This document shows, piece after piece, positions 47,633-57,412 of a stretch of DNA of 64,000 nucleotides. A program made the position numbers and the translations under genes. The notes under the pieces are model-generated. The model had not been told where the DNA came from. It was given only the letters and a program-made list of their open reading frames with translations, and searched no databases. How positions within the stretch are numbered: the stretch's first letter is position 1; every line of letters starts with the position of its first letter. This DNA comes from Cohnella algarum (GTDB lineage: Bacteria; Bacillota; Bacilli; Paenibacillales; Paenibacillaceae), in the NCBI RefSeq assembly GCF_016937515.1, contig NZ_JAFHKM010000002.1, positions 372,001 to 436,000 of the forward strand, written 5' to 3'.

Positions 47633-49903
47633 TCAATCATGATCGTTGCCGTTGTCATCGTCCGACTTGACAATGACATTTCCGTTGTTTCGGTCGATTT
47701 TGAAACCGTATTTTGAGACCCAGCTTCGAATTGTCCGTTCAGGAACTTCCTTGCCTGTCGACGAGAACCAGTCTTGCAGGTCCTTTACGGTCGGCGGCTC
47801 GCCCATATTGCAGTTCGCCACCGCGTCTTCGAACTCCTCGGCCTTACTTCGGCGCTGCTCCTTCGCCTTCTCCTTCCGCTTGCCGGCTGCCCGTTGCCAC
47901 GCCGGCGCCTCTCCCTCCGGCTCGATGTCTTTCAGGCTGCCGACGTCGTCCACGCGGTGGACTGGATAGGCGAACCACATATTGACTGGCCTGAATTTGG
48001 CATACTCCCGCAGTGTGCCCTCTACACGCCATGCAGAACGATTGCGCACCGCCTCCAGGACGCGCTGAATCTCCTCCTGGGCGGCCGCCTGCTCCGTGTT
48101 GTAGATCGCCCGCCGTGCATGCTCCTCCATCGCCTTTGCGCTGAGCTCGTCGTCCTGCGACACCGATTGTTCCAAATATTGCGGGTTGTGCTGCTGGAAG
48201 TAGCGCTTGTACACGGCGCAAATCGCCTTGTTTTCTTCCTGCTTGAGCAGCGCCTCTGTCACCTCGAGCTCGACGAGGTCGATCAGCGCGTCCGGATCCC
48301 GGGCGAAGACGCCGCTGCCGCTGGCCCGGTCCATCGACTTCTTACCGCCCTGGGCGCCCTTGCTGTGATGGTGGCAGTAAATGACCGACGCGCCCAACTC
48401 GGTCGCGATCTTGTCAAACTGGTTCGTAAAGTGGGCCATCTGGTCGGCACTGTTCTCGTCGCCAGTCAGCACCTTGTAAATCGGGTCGATGATGACGGCA
48501 ATGTACCCCTTCTTGGCCGCACGCCGGATCAGCTTCGGCGCCAGTTTGTCCATCGGGACAGACTTGCCGCGTAGGTTCCAGATATCGATATTGGCGATGT
48601 TCCGCGGCGGCAGCCCAAGCGCCCGGTATACGTCCTTGAAGCGATGCAGCGCGCTGGCCCGGTCCAGCTCGAGATTGACGTAGAGGACCTTGCCCTGTGT
48701 GCATTGCCACGCCAGCCATTTGACACCCTCTGCGATGGCGATGGAAAGCTCAATCAGCGCGAACGACTTGCCAGCCTTCGATGGCCCGGCCATGAGCATT
48801 TTATGACCCTGCCGCAGCACGCCCTCGATGAGCGGCGGCGCCAGCTCCGGCATGTTGTCCCAGGTGTCGGTCAGGCTTTCCGGATCCGGGAGATCGTCGT
48901 TGACTCCCTCGATCCACTCGTGCCATTCCGCCCAGCTCGCCTTTCCGATATTACGGTCAACGATGAACTGCTTCTTGCCGTTCCGCACGACACCAGGCAT
49001 GCGCGACAGTCGCGATGGATTGCGGTTCTGCTTGTCAATGGTGATCCCGTTGCGGTTACAGACGTTGTACAGATAGTCGACACGCTTGCGGTATTCGTCA
49101 TAGTTGGGCGCCTCGATACGCACGATGGCGTGGAGACTCTTCCCGCCGCTATAGACAAGGACGGCGATCGGCAGCTCCAGCTCCCGCATGATGGCGTGCT
49201 GCTTCTCGATGTCCATCGTGTCGGACTCGACGAGCGCATAACGGAATTCGGTCACGTTTTCGTTCTTGACGCCCTTGCCGTCGAGCGGATTGAAGCGGAT
49301 CCAGGCGCCCGCCTCCGGGTTGTAGTCGCCCAGGACCGCCCCAATGTCGCCGTTGCATTCGTTCAGGCGTTGAATCAGCTCGCCGGCTGTCCGGTCCCAT
49401 GCGCCTTTCGTCGGCTTGTATTTCCCATCCTCGTCTTGCCACGAATCGACGACATAACCGACGTTCTCGGCCGCCTCGAACAGCGTCTCGAGGTACGTGG
49501 CCAACTGCTGCACTGGGTTCCAGACGGCTGGCTCGTGGATCTCCTTGCCTTCGATCCAATTGCGGTCAACGACGACATAATCGCCGGCGATCTCGTCGTC
49601 CCAGCCGAGTTCGTGGTGATCCCGTTCATCGCGGCCGCCCCGCGGCGTCCAGCCGGCGTCTTTGGCCATCTGCGTGATCGTCGCGCCGGTTACCGGGTTT
49701 GTCGATCCCTCGAACGTGGTCCACTTTTTGAAGCACTCGCCAGGGTGATAACGTCCCGGGTCACGCTTGCTCCAGTTGTCCCAGTCTGCTGCGGTATAGC
49801 CCTCGTATTTGAGGGCCATGCCGACGTTGATCCATTCTTGGTAGCTCAGATGGGTTGGGTCGATGTAATCTAGCAAAGTGATGAGGTCAAGTTTGTGCTC
49901 CAT
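47633..49903 (-). CDS. Primase-helicase replication protein
   Basis: A 756-residue protein: PriCT-like start (LDYIDPTHLSYQEWINVGMALKYEGY), a D5/primase-like middle (residues 110-330, with VLVYSGGKSLHAIVRI), a RepA-type AAA ATPase with Walker A AGPSKAGKSFALIE near 372 and Walker B-like YIAVIIDPIYKVL, and a C-terminal winged-helix end (SKAEEFEDAVANC ... WVSKYGFKI). It should start and drive phage replication. The ATG at 49903 is preceded by GGGG only. Confidence 0.85.
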   Translation of the reverse strand: MEHKLDLITLLDYIDPTHLSYQEWINVGMALKYEGYTAADWDNWSKRDPGRYHPGECFKKWTTFEGSTNPVTGATITQMAKDAGWTPRGGRDERDHHELGWDDEIAGDYVVVDRNWIEGKEIHEPAVWNPVQQLATYLETLFEAAENVGYVVDSWQDEDGKYKPTKGAWDRTAGELIQRLNECNGDIGAVLGDYNPEAGAWIRFNPLDGKGVKNENVTEFRYALVESDTMDIEKQHAIMRELELPIAVLVYSGGKSLHAIVRIEAPNYDEYRKRVDYLYNVCNRNGITIDKQNRNPSRLSRMPGVVRNGKKQFIVDRNIGKASWAEWHEWIEGVNDDLPDPESLTDTWDNMPELAPPLIEGVLRQGHKMLMAGPSKAGKSFALIELSIAIAEGVKWLAWQCTQGKVLYVNLELDRASALHRFKDVYRALGLPPRNIANIDIWNLRGKSVPMDKLAPKLIRRAAKKGYIAVIIDPIYKVLTGDENSADQMAHFTNQFDKIATELGASVIYCHHHSKGAQGGKKSMDRASGSGVFARDPDALIDLVELEVTEALLKQEENKAICAVYKRYFQQHNPQYLEQSVSQDDELSAKAMEEHARRAIYNTEQAAAQEEIQRVLEAVRNRSAWRVEGTLREYAKFRPVNMWFAYPVHRVDDVGSLKDIEPEGEAPAWQRAAGKRKEKAKEQRRSKAEEFEDAVANCNMGEPPTVKDLQDWFSSTGKEVPERTIRSWVSKYGFKIDRNNGNVIVKSDDDNGNDHD

Positions 49904-49905
49904 GT

Positions 49906-50730
49906 TCAAACCCCGCACATCCCCTCACATTCATTCAAAAAACCGTCATCGAACCAGTCCATTTGATCTTCCTGTAAATCCACTTGGTCAAGTGGCACAC
50001 ATGAACGATGCAGAAATACTTGACCTCGAAACCGTTTCAGTTTGCGGATCTCGTAGTCGATAAACACAGCTTCTTCCCATGCTTCCAGATCGTTTCGCTT
50101 GATCTCCAACCAGAGACGGTCGTCGTGATAAGGACATCCGATGCAGCTTGACTTCGGAGGTATCGGATATCCATGACGTGTCAGCCAAGACACACAACCG
50201 ACCCTACTCATCCCGATTTCAATCAATGGCCATCTGTGCGTAATCCACGGTGTTCTGGACGGTTTGATGCGCTGAATCTCATCCGTCGATATCCCGATCC
50301 ATTCGGTGATCTGTTCTTTCACTCGTTGGCGCGGTTTATAACCGAGTTGAGCGCGTATCTCTTTGACGATCTGCTCAATCTTGTATTCTTTCGTGCACTG
50401 CCGCTTCATCATCGACACCGTCCCATCCGCGTTCTTCACGAAAAACGGGATGTTTGCGAATCGAACGGTGTCTTTGAACTTGATGTCGCCTTCAACAGCA
50501 GCGAGCAGATCATCGCGGATGTTTCCTTTGCTCGTCTCGATGATCGGAATACCGAATTCATCAGCCTTTCCTTTCAGCCATTTCAGATGCTGGTATACCT
50601 TCCTTGGCTCCCAACCGGTGTCTGCAAAAACCGCGAAGTCCGGTTTCGGTCCGATCTCCCCATGTCCGGCCATGAGAAACAAGGTTGTACTCTGCACGCC
50701 TGCCCCGAGGCTGATAACATGCGTTGTCAT
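49906..50730 (-). CDS. PAPS-reductase-like PP-loop protein
   Basis: A 274-residue protein with the PP-loop SLGAGVQSTTL (7-17) that binds ATP, then DFAVFADTGWEPRKVYQHL and a late cysteine pair CIGCPYHDD. Phage members of this adenine-nucleotide alpha-hydrolase group are common, but their substrate is unknown; some relatives (DndC) modify DNA with sulphur. The Cys and PP-loop residues are kept. It sits within the replication genes. Confidence 0.75.
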   Translation of the reverse strand: MTTHVISLGAGVQSTTLFLMAGHGEIGPKPDFAVFADTGWEPRKVYQHLKWLKGKADEFGIPIIETSKGNIRDDLLAAVEGDIKFKDTVRFANIPFFVKNADGTVSMMKRQCTKEYKIEQIVKEIRAQLGYKPRQRVKEQITEWIGISTDEIQRIKPSRTPWITHRWPLIEIGMSRVGCVSWLTRHGYPIPPKSSCIGCPYHDDRLWLEIKRNDLEAWEEAVFIDYEIRKLKRFRGQVFLHRSCVPLDQVDLQEDQMDWFDDGFLNECEGMCGV

Positions 50731-50734
50731 GTTC

Positions 50735-52315
50735 TCACTCCCCACGATACGTCTTCGGATCGATGCCATCCGGCACGCGCCAGCCGTTAGCTGCAATTCG
50801 GTCAATCAAACGCTTAGCAGCCTCAAATGACCAAGTTCCCACATGCTGAAAGCCACGCCCCTCAAGGAAGCGGATTTGCTTTGGCGTTGTCAAACCTTCT
50901 TGCCGTCTCTTGTCCAAGCGTTCCAGCAGTTTCGCCGCCTTACCGGCATTGTCGATCTCGTCCGGGAAAATTCCTAGCTTCTCGAGCGTGCGAATTTGCT
51001 TTTCGCTCGGCGGAGCCATTTCCCATCCAAATGCCGGCACATAGCTGGACAGGTCTTCCGCCTGGATGCTCATTTCAAATTGCAGCGGATCGACGAGTTT
51101 CCGCTTCCGGCGCTTCATCTCTTCGAGCTGCTTCGCCAACGCTTCCTCGCGAGCGGCAACAACATCTTCTTGCGCCTGCTTCTCGACAGCCTCCAGGTCC
51201 AGCGGAATGCCGGCTTGTTCGATCTGCTTGGTCATGGCCTGGGCGATCTCTTCGTTCTCCGCGATGAGATGCGCCGGGTGACAAAGCTCGTGTCGCTCCG
51301 TATGCCACAGGAAGTCAAGCAGCAGCAACTCCGTCTTGCCGGGATACAGCCGGGTACCGCGCCCGACCATTTGGCTGTATAAGCTGCGGACCTTCGTCGG
51401 CCGCAAGACGACAACACAATCGACGCTCGGGCAGTCCCACCCTTCCGTCAGCAGCATCGAATTGCAGAGGACATTGTATCGGCCAGCGTCGAAATCGGCC
51501 AGGATTTCCGCCCGGTCCGGTGATTCGCCATTGACCTCAGCCGCCCGGAACCCAACTGAATTCAGAATTTTTGTAAATTTCTGACTTGTCTTGACGAGCG
51601 GGAGAAACACAACGATCTTGCGATCCCGAGCGGCTTTCCACATTTCGGCCGCGATGGACTCCAGATACGGATCCAAGGCTGTGCCCAGGTCACTGGCTGC
51701 GAAGTCACCGGATTGCTGCCTGACTGCTGACAAGTCCAATTGCAAAGGGATGGTTAGCGCCTTGATCGGGCTGAGATACCCCTCTTTGATCGCCCTCGGA
51801 AGCGTGTATTCGTAGGCCAAGCTTTCGAAGTAGCTGCCCAGGTTCCGCATGTCGCCGCGATCCGGCGTGGCCGTGACACCGAGCACCTTTGCGCCGGAAA
51901 AATACTGCAGCACGCGCTGATAGCTGTCAGAAATGCAATGGTGTGCCTCGTCGATAATGATCGCGTCGAAGTGGTCCGGAGCGAACTGTTCGAGACGTTT
52001 CGGGCGCATCAACGTTTGGATGCTGCCCACGACGACCCGGAACCAGCTGCCGATCGATGTCTGCTCCGCCTTCTCTGTCGCGCACTTGAGGCCCGTTGAC
52101 TTCTCAAGCTTGTCAGCCGCCTGTTCCAGCAGCTCGCCGCGGTGAGCGAGGACAAGCAACCGCTCGCCCAATCGGACCCGATCCTCGATGACTTTGGAAA
52201 AGACGATCGTCTTGCCGCAACCGGTCGGGAGGACAAGCAGCGTCCGACGGACGCCGCTCTCCCATTGCGCTTGGATGGATTCCCGCGCTTGCTGCTGGTA
52301 GGGTCTGAGATTCAT
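50735..52315 (-). CDS. SF2 DEAD/DEAH-box helicase
   Basis: A 526-residue helicase: Q-motif-like LRPYQQQARESIQ, Walker A LPTGCGKTIVF (29-39), DEAH at IIIDEAHHCIS, then ATPDRGD, and motif VI QMVGRGTRLYPGK. The C-terminal 110 residues add a helical part with repeats PPSEKQIRTLEKLGI and TTPKQIRFLEGRGF. It unwinds DNA in replication or recombination, and follows the DUF669 gene. Confidence 0.85.
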   Translation of the reverse strand: MNLRPYQQQARESIQAQWESGVRRTLLVLPTGCGKTIVFSKVIEDRVRLGERLLVLAHRGELLEQAADKLEKSTGLKCATEKAEQTSIGSWFRVVVGSIQTLMRPKRLEQFAPDHFDAIIIDEAHHCISDSYQRVLQYFSGAKVLGVTATPDRGDMRNLGSYFESLAYEYTLPRAIKEGYLSPIKALTIPLQLDLSAVRQQSGDFAASDLGTALDPYLESIAAEMWKAARDRKIVVFLPLVKTSQKFTKILNSVGFRAAEVNGESPDRAEILADFDAGRYNVLCNSMLLTEGWDCPSVDCVVVLRPTKVRSLYSQMVGRGTRLYPGKTELLLLDFLWHTERHELCHPAHLIAENEEIAQAMTKQIEQAGIPLDLEAVEKQAQEDVVAAREEALAKQLEEMKRRKRKLVDPLQFEMSIQAEDLSSYVPAFGWEMAPPSEKQIRTLEKLGIFPDEIDNAGKAAKLLERLDKRRQEGLTTPKQIRFLEGRGFQHVGTWSFEAAKRLIDRIAANGWRVPDGIDPKTYRGE

Positions 52316-52324
52316 AGGCCCTCC

Positions 52325-52828
52325 TTAAAACTGTCCGGCGTTCCACCCGCCACCTTGCTGTGCCGGCGGAAACGGCGGTTGCTGCTGATTCGCTGGGCGT
52401 ACTTCGTCGGCCGGGTAAAACGTCTTCACTTGGTTGTTCGTGCGCTCCTCTCCGTCGCGGCCCTTAAACTTGTTAATCTCCAGTTTCAGGCGTCCGCGCG
52501 CGCCGACTACCACGTTCCAATTCATGCGCAACGGCTCACCCTTGCGTTTTTGCCCGATGCCGGCGAAGAAGTTGGACAGCAGTCCTTCCGTTTTCGTATG
52601 CAGGAACAGGTTATGGAAGACGACAACGTCGCCATGCTCGGGAGAATGGACGGTTAGCTCCAGCTTGGCTTGGTTGCACGGCGGCATCTTCTCGCTTCCC
52701 GGGAAGCGGCCGCGCTCGAATTTCGTAACCGTAAAATCATAGTCCCCCGCGGGAAGGACGACGAACTCGCCGCCATCCTTTTCAATTGTGTCGTCCCAGC
52801 TCAGTTCGCGTTCTTGTTGGTTATTCAC
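52325..52828 (-). CDS. DUF669 protein, probable single-strand DNA-binding
   Basis: A 167-residue protein with the DUF669 pattern (LPAGDYDFTVTKFERGRFPGS, KLELTVHSPEHGDVVVFHN, LSNFFAGIGQKRKGEP) and a Gln/Pro/Gly-rich end. Such proteins accompany Sak4-type recombinases and probably coat single strands. Confidence 0.8.
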   Translation of the reverse strand: MNNQQERELSWDDTIEKDGGEFVVLPAGDYDFTVTKFERGRFPGSEKMPPCNQAKLELTVHSPEHGDVVVFHNLFLHTKTEGLLSNFFAGIGQKRKGEPLRMNWNVVVGARGRLKLEINKFKGRDGEERTNNQVKTFYPADEVRPANQQQPPFPPAQQGGGWNAGQF

Positions 52829-52846
52829 GTATGATTCCTCCTGATG

Positions 52847-53929
52847 TTAAAATGGCAAATCTTTTCTTGCTTCTTGAATCATTCCAAACACTTGCGGCCA
52901 AGCGCCGACAAGAACACCTTCGATAAAACCGGGATCATAGTTGGCGATCGGCGTATCCGCAGTATAGTAACCCCTTTTTCCGACTACCGTTTGAATCTCC
53001 AACTCGCTGACCTGGTTTGCCTCCATCAGATCGCGCAAGGAACGCGGAATATTCGGGCTCAACTGCGGTCCGGTGGTGTCGATCCGCGGTTGTGCTTCTT
53101 GCGGCGGCGTCGACGCTTCGGCGGCCGCCGGAGGCGTCGCTGTGGACGGAACGGCGCCGGACGACGACGGGGTCGCGGATGGCGTCGCTGGCGTGGATCC
53201 GCTAAAGATATGCGCAATATGCGCATAGTCCAGCGGAAACTCGTCGGGCAGCCCCTGCCGGTTCTTTGCATCCCACGCTGGATGGTGCGTGGCGAACACC
53301 GTCCGCTGTCCACCCTGTGCCTTATGCTTGTTCCCATTCTTATCCGCGGCCACCGAGAACGTCTTATAGTTGATGAACAGCACCATGTCCGCCCACTCCT
53401 TGACGAGCGCCGCCGTCCGGCTACCGGTCTTAGCGCCCAACTTGAGCTGATACCGGTCATAGGCTCCCATCTCGTCCGGCTGCTCGAATTTGACGATCTG
53501 AGAATGGGCGACGAGCACGACATGGAAGCCTGCCTCGATGACGTCGCTTAGGAGATTCAGAAAGCGTCCGAACTCTTCGGCCACGAAGATGTAGCCTTTG
53601 CCGTAGCCGAAGTCCTCGACTCCGGTCTTCTGGTGAGCTGCGCAGATACTTTCCACGCAGAGCATTTCAGCCCAGTCGATCGTGTCGATGACAAGAGTCC
53701 CGAAACGTTGTGTACCTTGCTGCTTGACCCATCCGATTTGCTGTTTGAGCATTTCCCAGCTCGTCGGCTTGGGCAGTCTCCCGACATCCATTTCGGTGGT
53801 CGACCCCTCTGTATCAATAAAGATCGGCCGCGGGAATTTTGCGGCGAGCGACGACTTTCCGATGCCTTCGGGGCCGTACAGGACAACCTTTTTCGCCTTT
53901 TGAACTTTGCCACTGATGACCTCGAACAT
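52847..53929 (-). CDS. Sak4-like RecA-type ATPase
   Basis: A 360-residue protein. The Walker A motif LYGPEGIGKSSLAAKFP lies near residue 17-33, Walker B at TLVIDTIDW near 82, then LVAHSQIVKF. The C-terminal 130 residues are a Pro/Ala/Ser-rich linker and a small helical part. It is a single-strand annealing/exchange recombinase of the Sak4 group, in a row with DUF669 and SbcC-like genes. Confidence 0.8.
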   Translation of the reverse strand: MFEVISGKVQKAKKVVLYGPEGIGKSSLAAKFPRPIFIDTEGSTTEMDVGRLPKPTSWEMLKQQIGWVKQQGTQRFGTLVIDTIDWAEMLCVESICAAHQKTGVEDFGYGKGYIFVAEEFGRFLNLLSDVIEAGFHVVLVAHSQIVKFEQPDEMGAYDRYQLKLGAKTGSRTAALVKEWADMVLFINYKTFSVAADKNGNKHKAQGGQRTVFATHHPAWDAKNRQGLPDEFPLDYAHIAHIFSGSTPATPSATPSSSGAVPSTATPPAAAEASTPPQEAQPRIDTTGPQLSPNIPRSLRDLMEANQVSELEIQTVVGKRGYYTADTPIANYDPGFIEGVLVGAWPQVFGMIQEARKDLPF

Positions 53930-53931
53930 GA

Positions 53932-55242
53932 TTAGAATTCACCTGCTTTCCATGTTGGCCCCGGGTCAATCTCGCCCGGTGGTTGTTGTAATGTGACGCC
54001 TTCCTGGCCGGCGACATAACCGTCCTCAATGATGATCGAGCACTCCTCGCCGGTGCTGACGCGCGTCGCGATCGCCTGCAGCCCCTCCTGCTCGAGCCAC
54101 TGGCCGAATTCGCGCAGCGTCTCCAGATCCATCTGCTCGAGTTTGTCCAGTAGAATAAACCCGCAATTCGGCTTCAACCGGCGAACGATAGCCGTCGCAA
54201 CTCGGAGCTGTTCGGATCCGCTCATGTTGTCCCAGCGCTGGCCGTTGTAAATCAGCTCGCCATCCTCTACGGACAGGCCCGGGAGAGGCAGATTCGCGTT
54301 CGTCAGAAGGTCCGTCTTTTGCTGGCGAACGGCATTTATCTCGGCCGTCAGCACGTCGTATTGCTGGCGGTATTCGTTTGCGTCCGTCTCGGCCTTGTCC
54401 TTGTCCAGGTTCGCGCGGACCTTCCGATTGATCTCGTCGATCTGCCGGATATTGGCCTCGAGCTCCACGGTCGATTCGTCGTGCAGATCAAGTGCGTCCT
54501 TTTGGGCGATCGCCAAATCATTTTGAAGTTGGCTGTACTTTTCCTGAGCGGCGTTGAGCATCGCCGTCAGTCGGACTACCTCACGGCCCTGCTGTTCGAA
54601 TTCAGCCTGAATCTGAGAAACGCGCTGCCGCTTACGCTGGTTCTCACCGTTTCGGGCCAGGATCTCCTGCTGCTGCCGGATAAGCTCCGATGCGGAGATC
54701 GGCTCCTTCGGCGCGTCCGGGAAGTATGGCTGCTCCTTCGCAAACTTTGCTTTTTGGTCAGCGATCTGGCCGATCGCGTGACGCCGGTTGTAGACCTCCT
54801 GCTCCTTGACCTCCAGCTCGTGCAGCCGATCACCGACACCGATGATGCGCAGCAGGATGCCAGCCTTCTCCTTGGCGGAAGCGTTCATGAACTTCGGGAG
54901 GTCGATTGCGAGCTCTTCGACGAAGCTATCGAGGAGCTGCTGGCCACCCTTCTGGCCGTTCGGATCGATGACCTTCAGGTCGCTGTTCTTGCCCTTCCGC
55001 TCGACGATCAGGCCGTTGCTCAACACGAGGTGCAGGTACGGCGGAACGACCGATCCTTCCCGTTGGGCCTGGGAAGGGCGGTATTTGTTCCCGCCGAGTG
55101 CCCAGGCGATGGCGTCCAGAACGCTGGTTTTACCCTGATTGTTCTTCCCGCCGACAACCGTCAGGCCCGCGCTGGACGGCTCGATTTTCACCGCCTTGAC
55201 GCGCTTGACGTTCTCGATTTCAAGCCTATTGATCTTAATCAT
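53932..55242 (-). CDS. SbcC/Rad50-like ATPase
   Basis: A 436-residue protein: Walker A VVGGKNNQGKTSVLDAIAWA near residue 35, two long coiled-coil arms (about 160-310), and the C-terminal ATPase half with a NMSGSEQLRVATAIVRR signature and FILLDKLEQMD Walker B. No CxxC hook is evident in the middle. It probably holds DNA ends for recombination; a partner nuclease gene is not clear. The ATG at 55242 overlaps the preceding gene by four bases. Confidence 0.8.
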   Translation of the reverse strand: MIKINRLEIENVKRVKAVKIEPSSAGLTVVGGKNNQGKTSVLDAIAWALGGNKYRPSQAQREGSVVPPYLHLVLSNGLIVERKGKNSDLKVIDPNGQKGGQQLLDSFVEELAIDLPKFMNASAKEKAGILLRIIGVGDRLHELEVKEQEVYNRRHAIGQIADQKAKFAKEQPYFPDAPKEPISASELIRQQQEILARNGENQRKRQRVSQIQAEFEQQGREVVRLTAMLNAAQEKYSQLQNDLAIAQKDALDLHDESTVELEANIRQIDEINRKVRANLDKDKAETDANEYRQQYDVLTAEINAVRQQKTDLLTNANLPLPGLSVEDGELIYNGQRWDNMSGSEQLRVATAIVRRLKPNCGFILLDKLEQMDLETLREFGQWLEQEGLQAIATRVSTGEECSIIIEDGYVAGQEGVTLQQPPGEIDPGPTWKAGEF

Positions 55243-55436
55243 GTTTCTCCCCATCCCTTTCCTTTCTTGTTGAAATGCCGTTTTACGATGGATTCAATGT
55301 GTTCTGTCATTACGTACACGACTCGGCCGTCGTCTGTCTGCAGCTTGTACCACGAGCGAGCGACGCCCCATGAATCCAAGACCTCCGCAGTTTCGCCGGA
55401 TTTCAGTTTGACCGTATCGCCTTTAAGGCAAATCAT
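55239..55436 (-). CDS. Small SH3-like hypothetical protein
   Basis: A 65-residue, strand-rich protein (CLKGDTVKLKSGETAEVLDS, YKLQTDDGRVVYVMTEHI) like a small SH3-type barrel. The ATG overlaps the upstream stop (ATGA). Not assigned. Confidence 0.6.
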   Translation of the reverse strand: MICLKGDTVKLKSGETAEVLDSWGVARSWYKLQTDDGRVVYVMTEHIESIVKRHFNKKGKGWGET

Positions 55437-55795
55437 GATGGTCCATCCTTCATCCGAACAAATCGCCCGTAACCCTTTTTCTGCAGGCCACCATCTCCGC
55501 CGCAGATCGGGCAAGTCGCGACAGAAAGGTCGACTTCTTCGTAATCCTCAATTGCAAACGAGACGAAGCAGTCGTCGCACTCATAAAAATGCATCATGAG
55601 TGGCGGATCTGTCGAAATGGATGGGTTAATACGATGCGGCCACTTATACGGATCTCGCTGCCGTTCCTGGTAGATCATCGTCCGGATGCTCCCGAGTGTG
55701 CTGCCGAATTCCTTCGCAATTTCCGCCAGTGGGGTCCCGGACATAAAAAGCTCATGCAGACGCTTTTTGTCGACGACAATCGGTTTCGTGCTCAA
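55433..55795 (-). CDS. HTH and zinc-ribbon protein
   Basis: A 120-residue protein. Residues 8-45 (DKKRLHELFMSGTPLAEIAKEFGS in outline) form a helix-turn-helix; a zinc ribbon with CDDC and CPICGGDG is near 75-105. The start is TTG at 55795 behind GGGGGGGATTGG. It may bind DNA in the early region. Confidence 0.6.
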   Translation of the reverse strand: MSTKPIVVDKKRLHELFMSGTPLAEIAKEFGSTLGSIRTMIYQERQRDPYKWPHRINPSISTDPPLMMHFYECDDCFVSFAIEDYEEVDLSVATCPICGGDGGLQKKGYGRFVRMKDGPS

Positions 55796-55808
55796 TCCAA
55801 TCCCCCCC

Positions 55809-57412
55809 TCATATTGAGAGTTGCAACTGGCCGACCGTCTCACGGTACCGTTCGAACGTCAACGCACGGCCCGCACCCGTGCAGAGTTCCGGCAGGTTCG
55901 CGCGAACGAGCGCTTCCGCGAATGGCGGCGGCACGGAGTTTCCGCACCGGGCGACTTGCGCCGACTTCGGGTATCTCTTGCCGTTGGCGTCCCGGTCGAT
56001 GATGTAGCATCGCGGGAAGCCCTGCGCGGCGAACAGTTCGTGCGGCTCCAGCATCCGCATGCCAATGTCGACGATCTGGTATTCGGTCCCCTCGATCGTG
56101 ACGAGGCCGAAGCGGTCCTTTGTCGTAACCGTATGCAGCGGCTCGTCCAGCTGCTGACCATTGTCTGCGCTGCCGTAATATTTCAGGAGGAACGACCGGA
56201 CCTCGCCGACATGCAGACCACCGGCCGTGATGGTCGGCATCGGCTCTGTTACAGGCTGGCCGTCCGCACACGTCCCGCGTAGTTTGACCAAGTGGCTCGT
56301 CACGAGGCCGTATCGGTTCGATGTGTCAAGCGTTAGGATCGGGCGATCCAGAGTCTGTCCTCTAACGTCATGTCCGGCCGTCTCGCTGTGATATTGGGCA
56401 AGGAAGGCTGTTACCATGCCTAACGTATGAGCGGCTCCCGCTGGCCGTTTCGCACCATCCCCAGAAGTGATGGTGTGGAGGGGTTCGGTCATCGGATGAC
56501 CTGTCGCTCCGGTCCGGAACTTCGTTACATGCGGAACGACAACGCCCCATCCGTTCTTGGCTGTTATGGTCTGCAGGGGCTCTCTGACCTCTTGGCCGCG
56601 GAACACATCGTCTTTGCTGTGATTAACCTTAATTACGAACGGCCGTGGGTTGTCGATCACGAACCGCTGAATCCCCGGGCGATCCGGCGCATGGTGTTCT
56701 CCGCGAGCGGCCGGGCTCGCTGGAAGATACTCGGACACGGGATTGACCAGTCGATGATCTCCGCCGCCGTCCTCCAAGGCTGCAGCCGGCCGGATTTAAC
56801 CAACTCGCTCTCCGGGTCACCGTGCGTCGGATCCGGCCAGACAATCGGACGGCCGTCGCGGCGGGCGACCAAGAAAAACCGCTTCCGAATCGTCGGCGCG
56901 CCATAATCGCATGCACGCAGTTCGCGCCACTCGACCTCGTACCCGTGGCGGCGAAGGGCATTGACGAAACTGTTAAATGTCCGCCCTTTCCGTTTCGGGT
57001 CTGGCCAATGTTTACCGTCCGGCCCGACGACGAGCGGTCCCCACGTCTTGAACTCCTCCACATTTTCCAGCATGATAACCCGTGGCCGGACCGTCGCCGC
57101 CCAGCGAAGCGCCACCCACGCGAGCCCGCGGATCTTCTTCTCTACGGGCTTGCCGCCTTTCGCCTTCGAAAAATGCTTGCAGTCCGGGGAGAGCCAGCAC
57201 AGACCGACCGGACGGCCCGCTGCGACCTTGCGGGGATCAACATCCCAAACCGATTCGCAATAGTGTTCCGTCTCCGGATGGTTAGCTTCGTGCATGGCGA
57301 TCGCCGCGGGGTCGTGGTTGATCGCAATATCAACACTCCGGCCAGTCGCCATTTCGATCCCGGTCGAGGCTCCACCACCGCCGGCAAAGTTATCGACGAT
57401 GATTTCGTTCAT
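55809..57412 (-). CDS. DNA cytosine-5 methyltransferase, interrupted by a one-base frameshift
   Basis: The first part (57412 to about 56660) shows motif I DNFAGGGGASTGIE, motif IV LCWLSPDCKHFSKAKGG and the ENV motif MLENVEEF. The second part, in another frame, continues with GIQRFVIDNPRPFVIKVNHS, a target-recognition region and motif X GNSVPPPFAEALV. The two join if one G is added to the run of four G at 56673-56676. So the gene was a full 534-residue methyltransferase that protects phage DNA or marks it; as deposited it is split. The start overlaps the MazG-like gene (ATGA). Confidence 0.8.
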
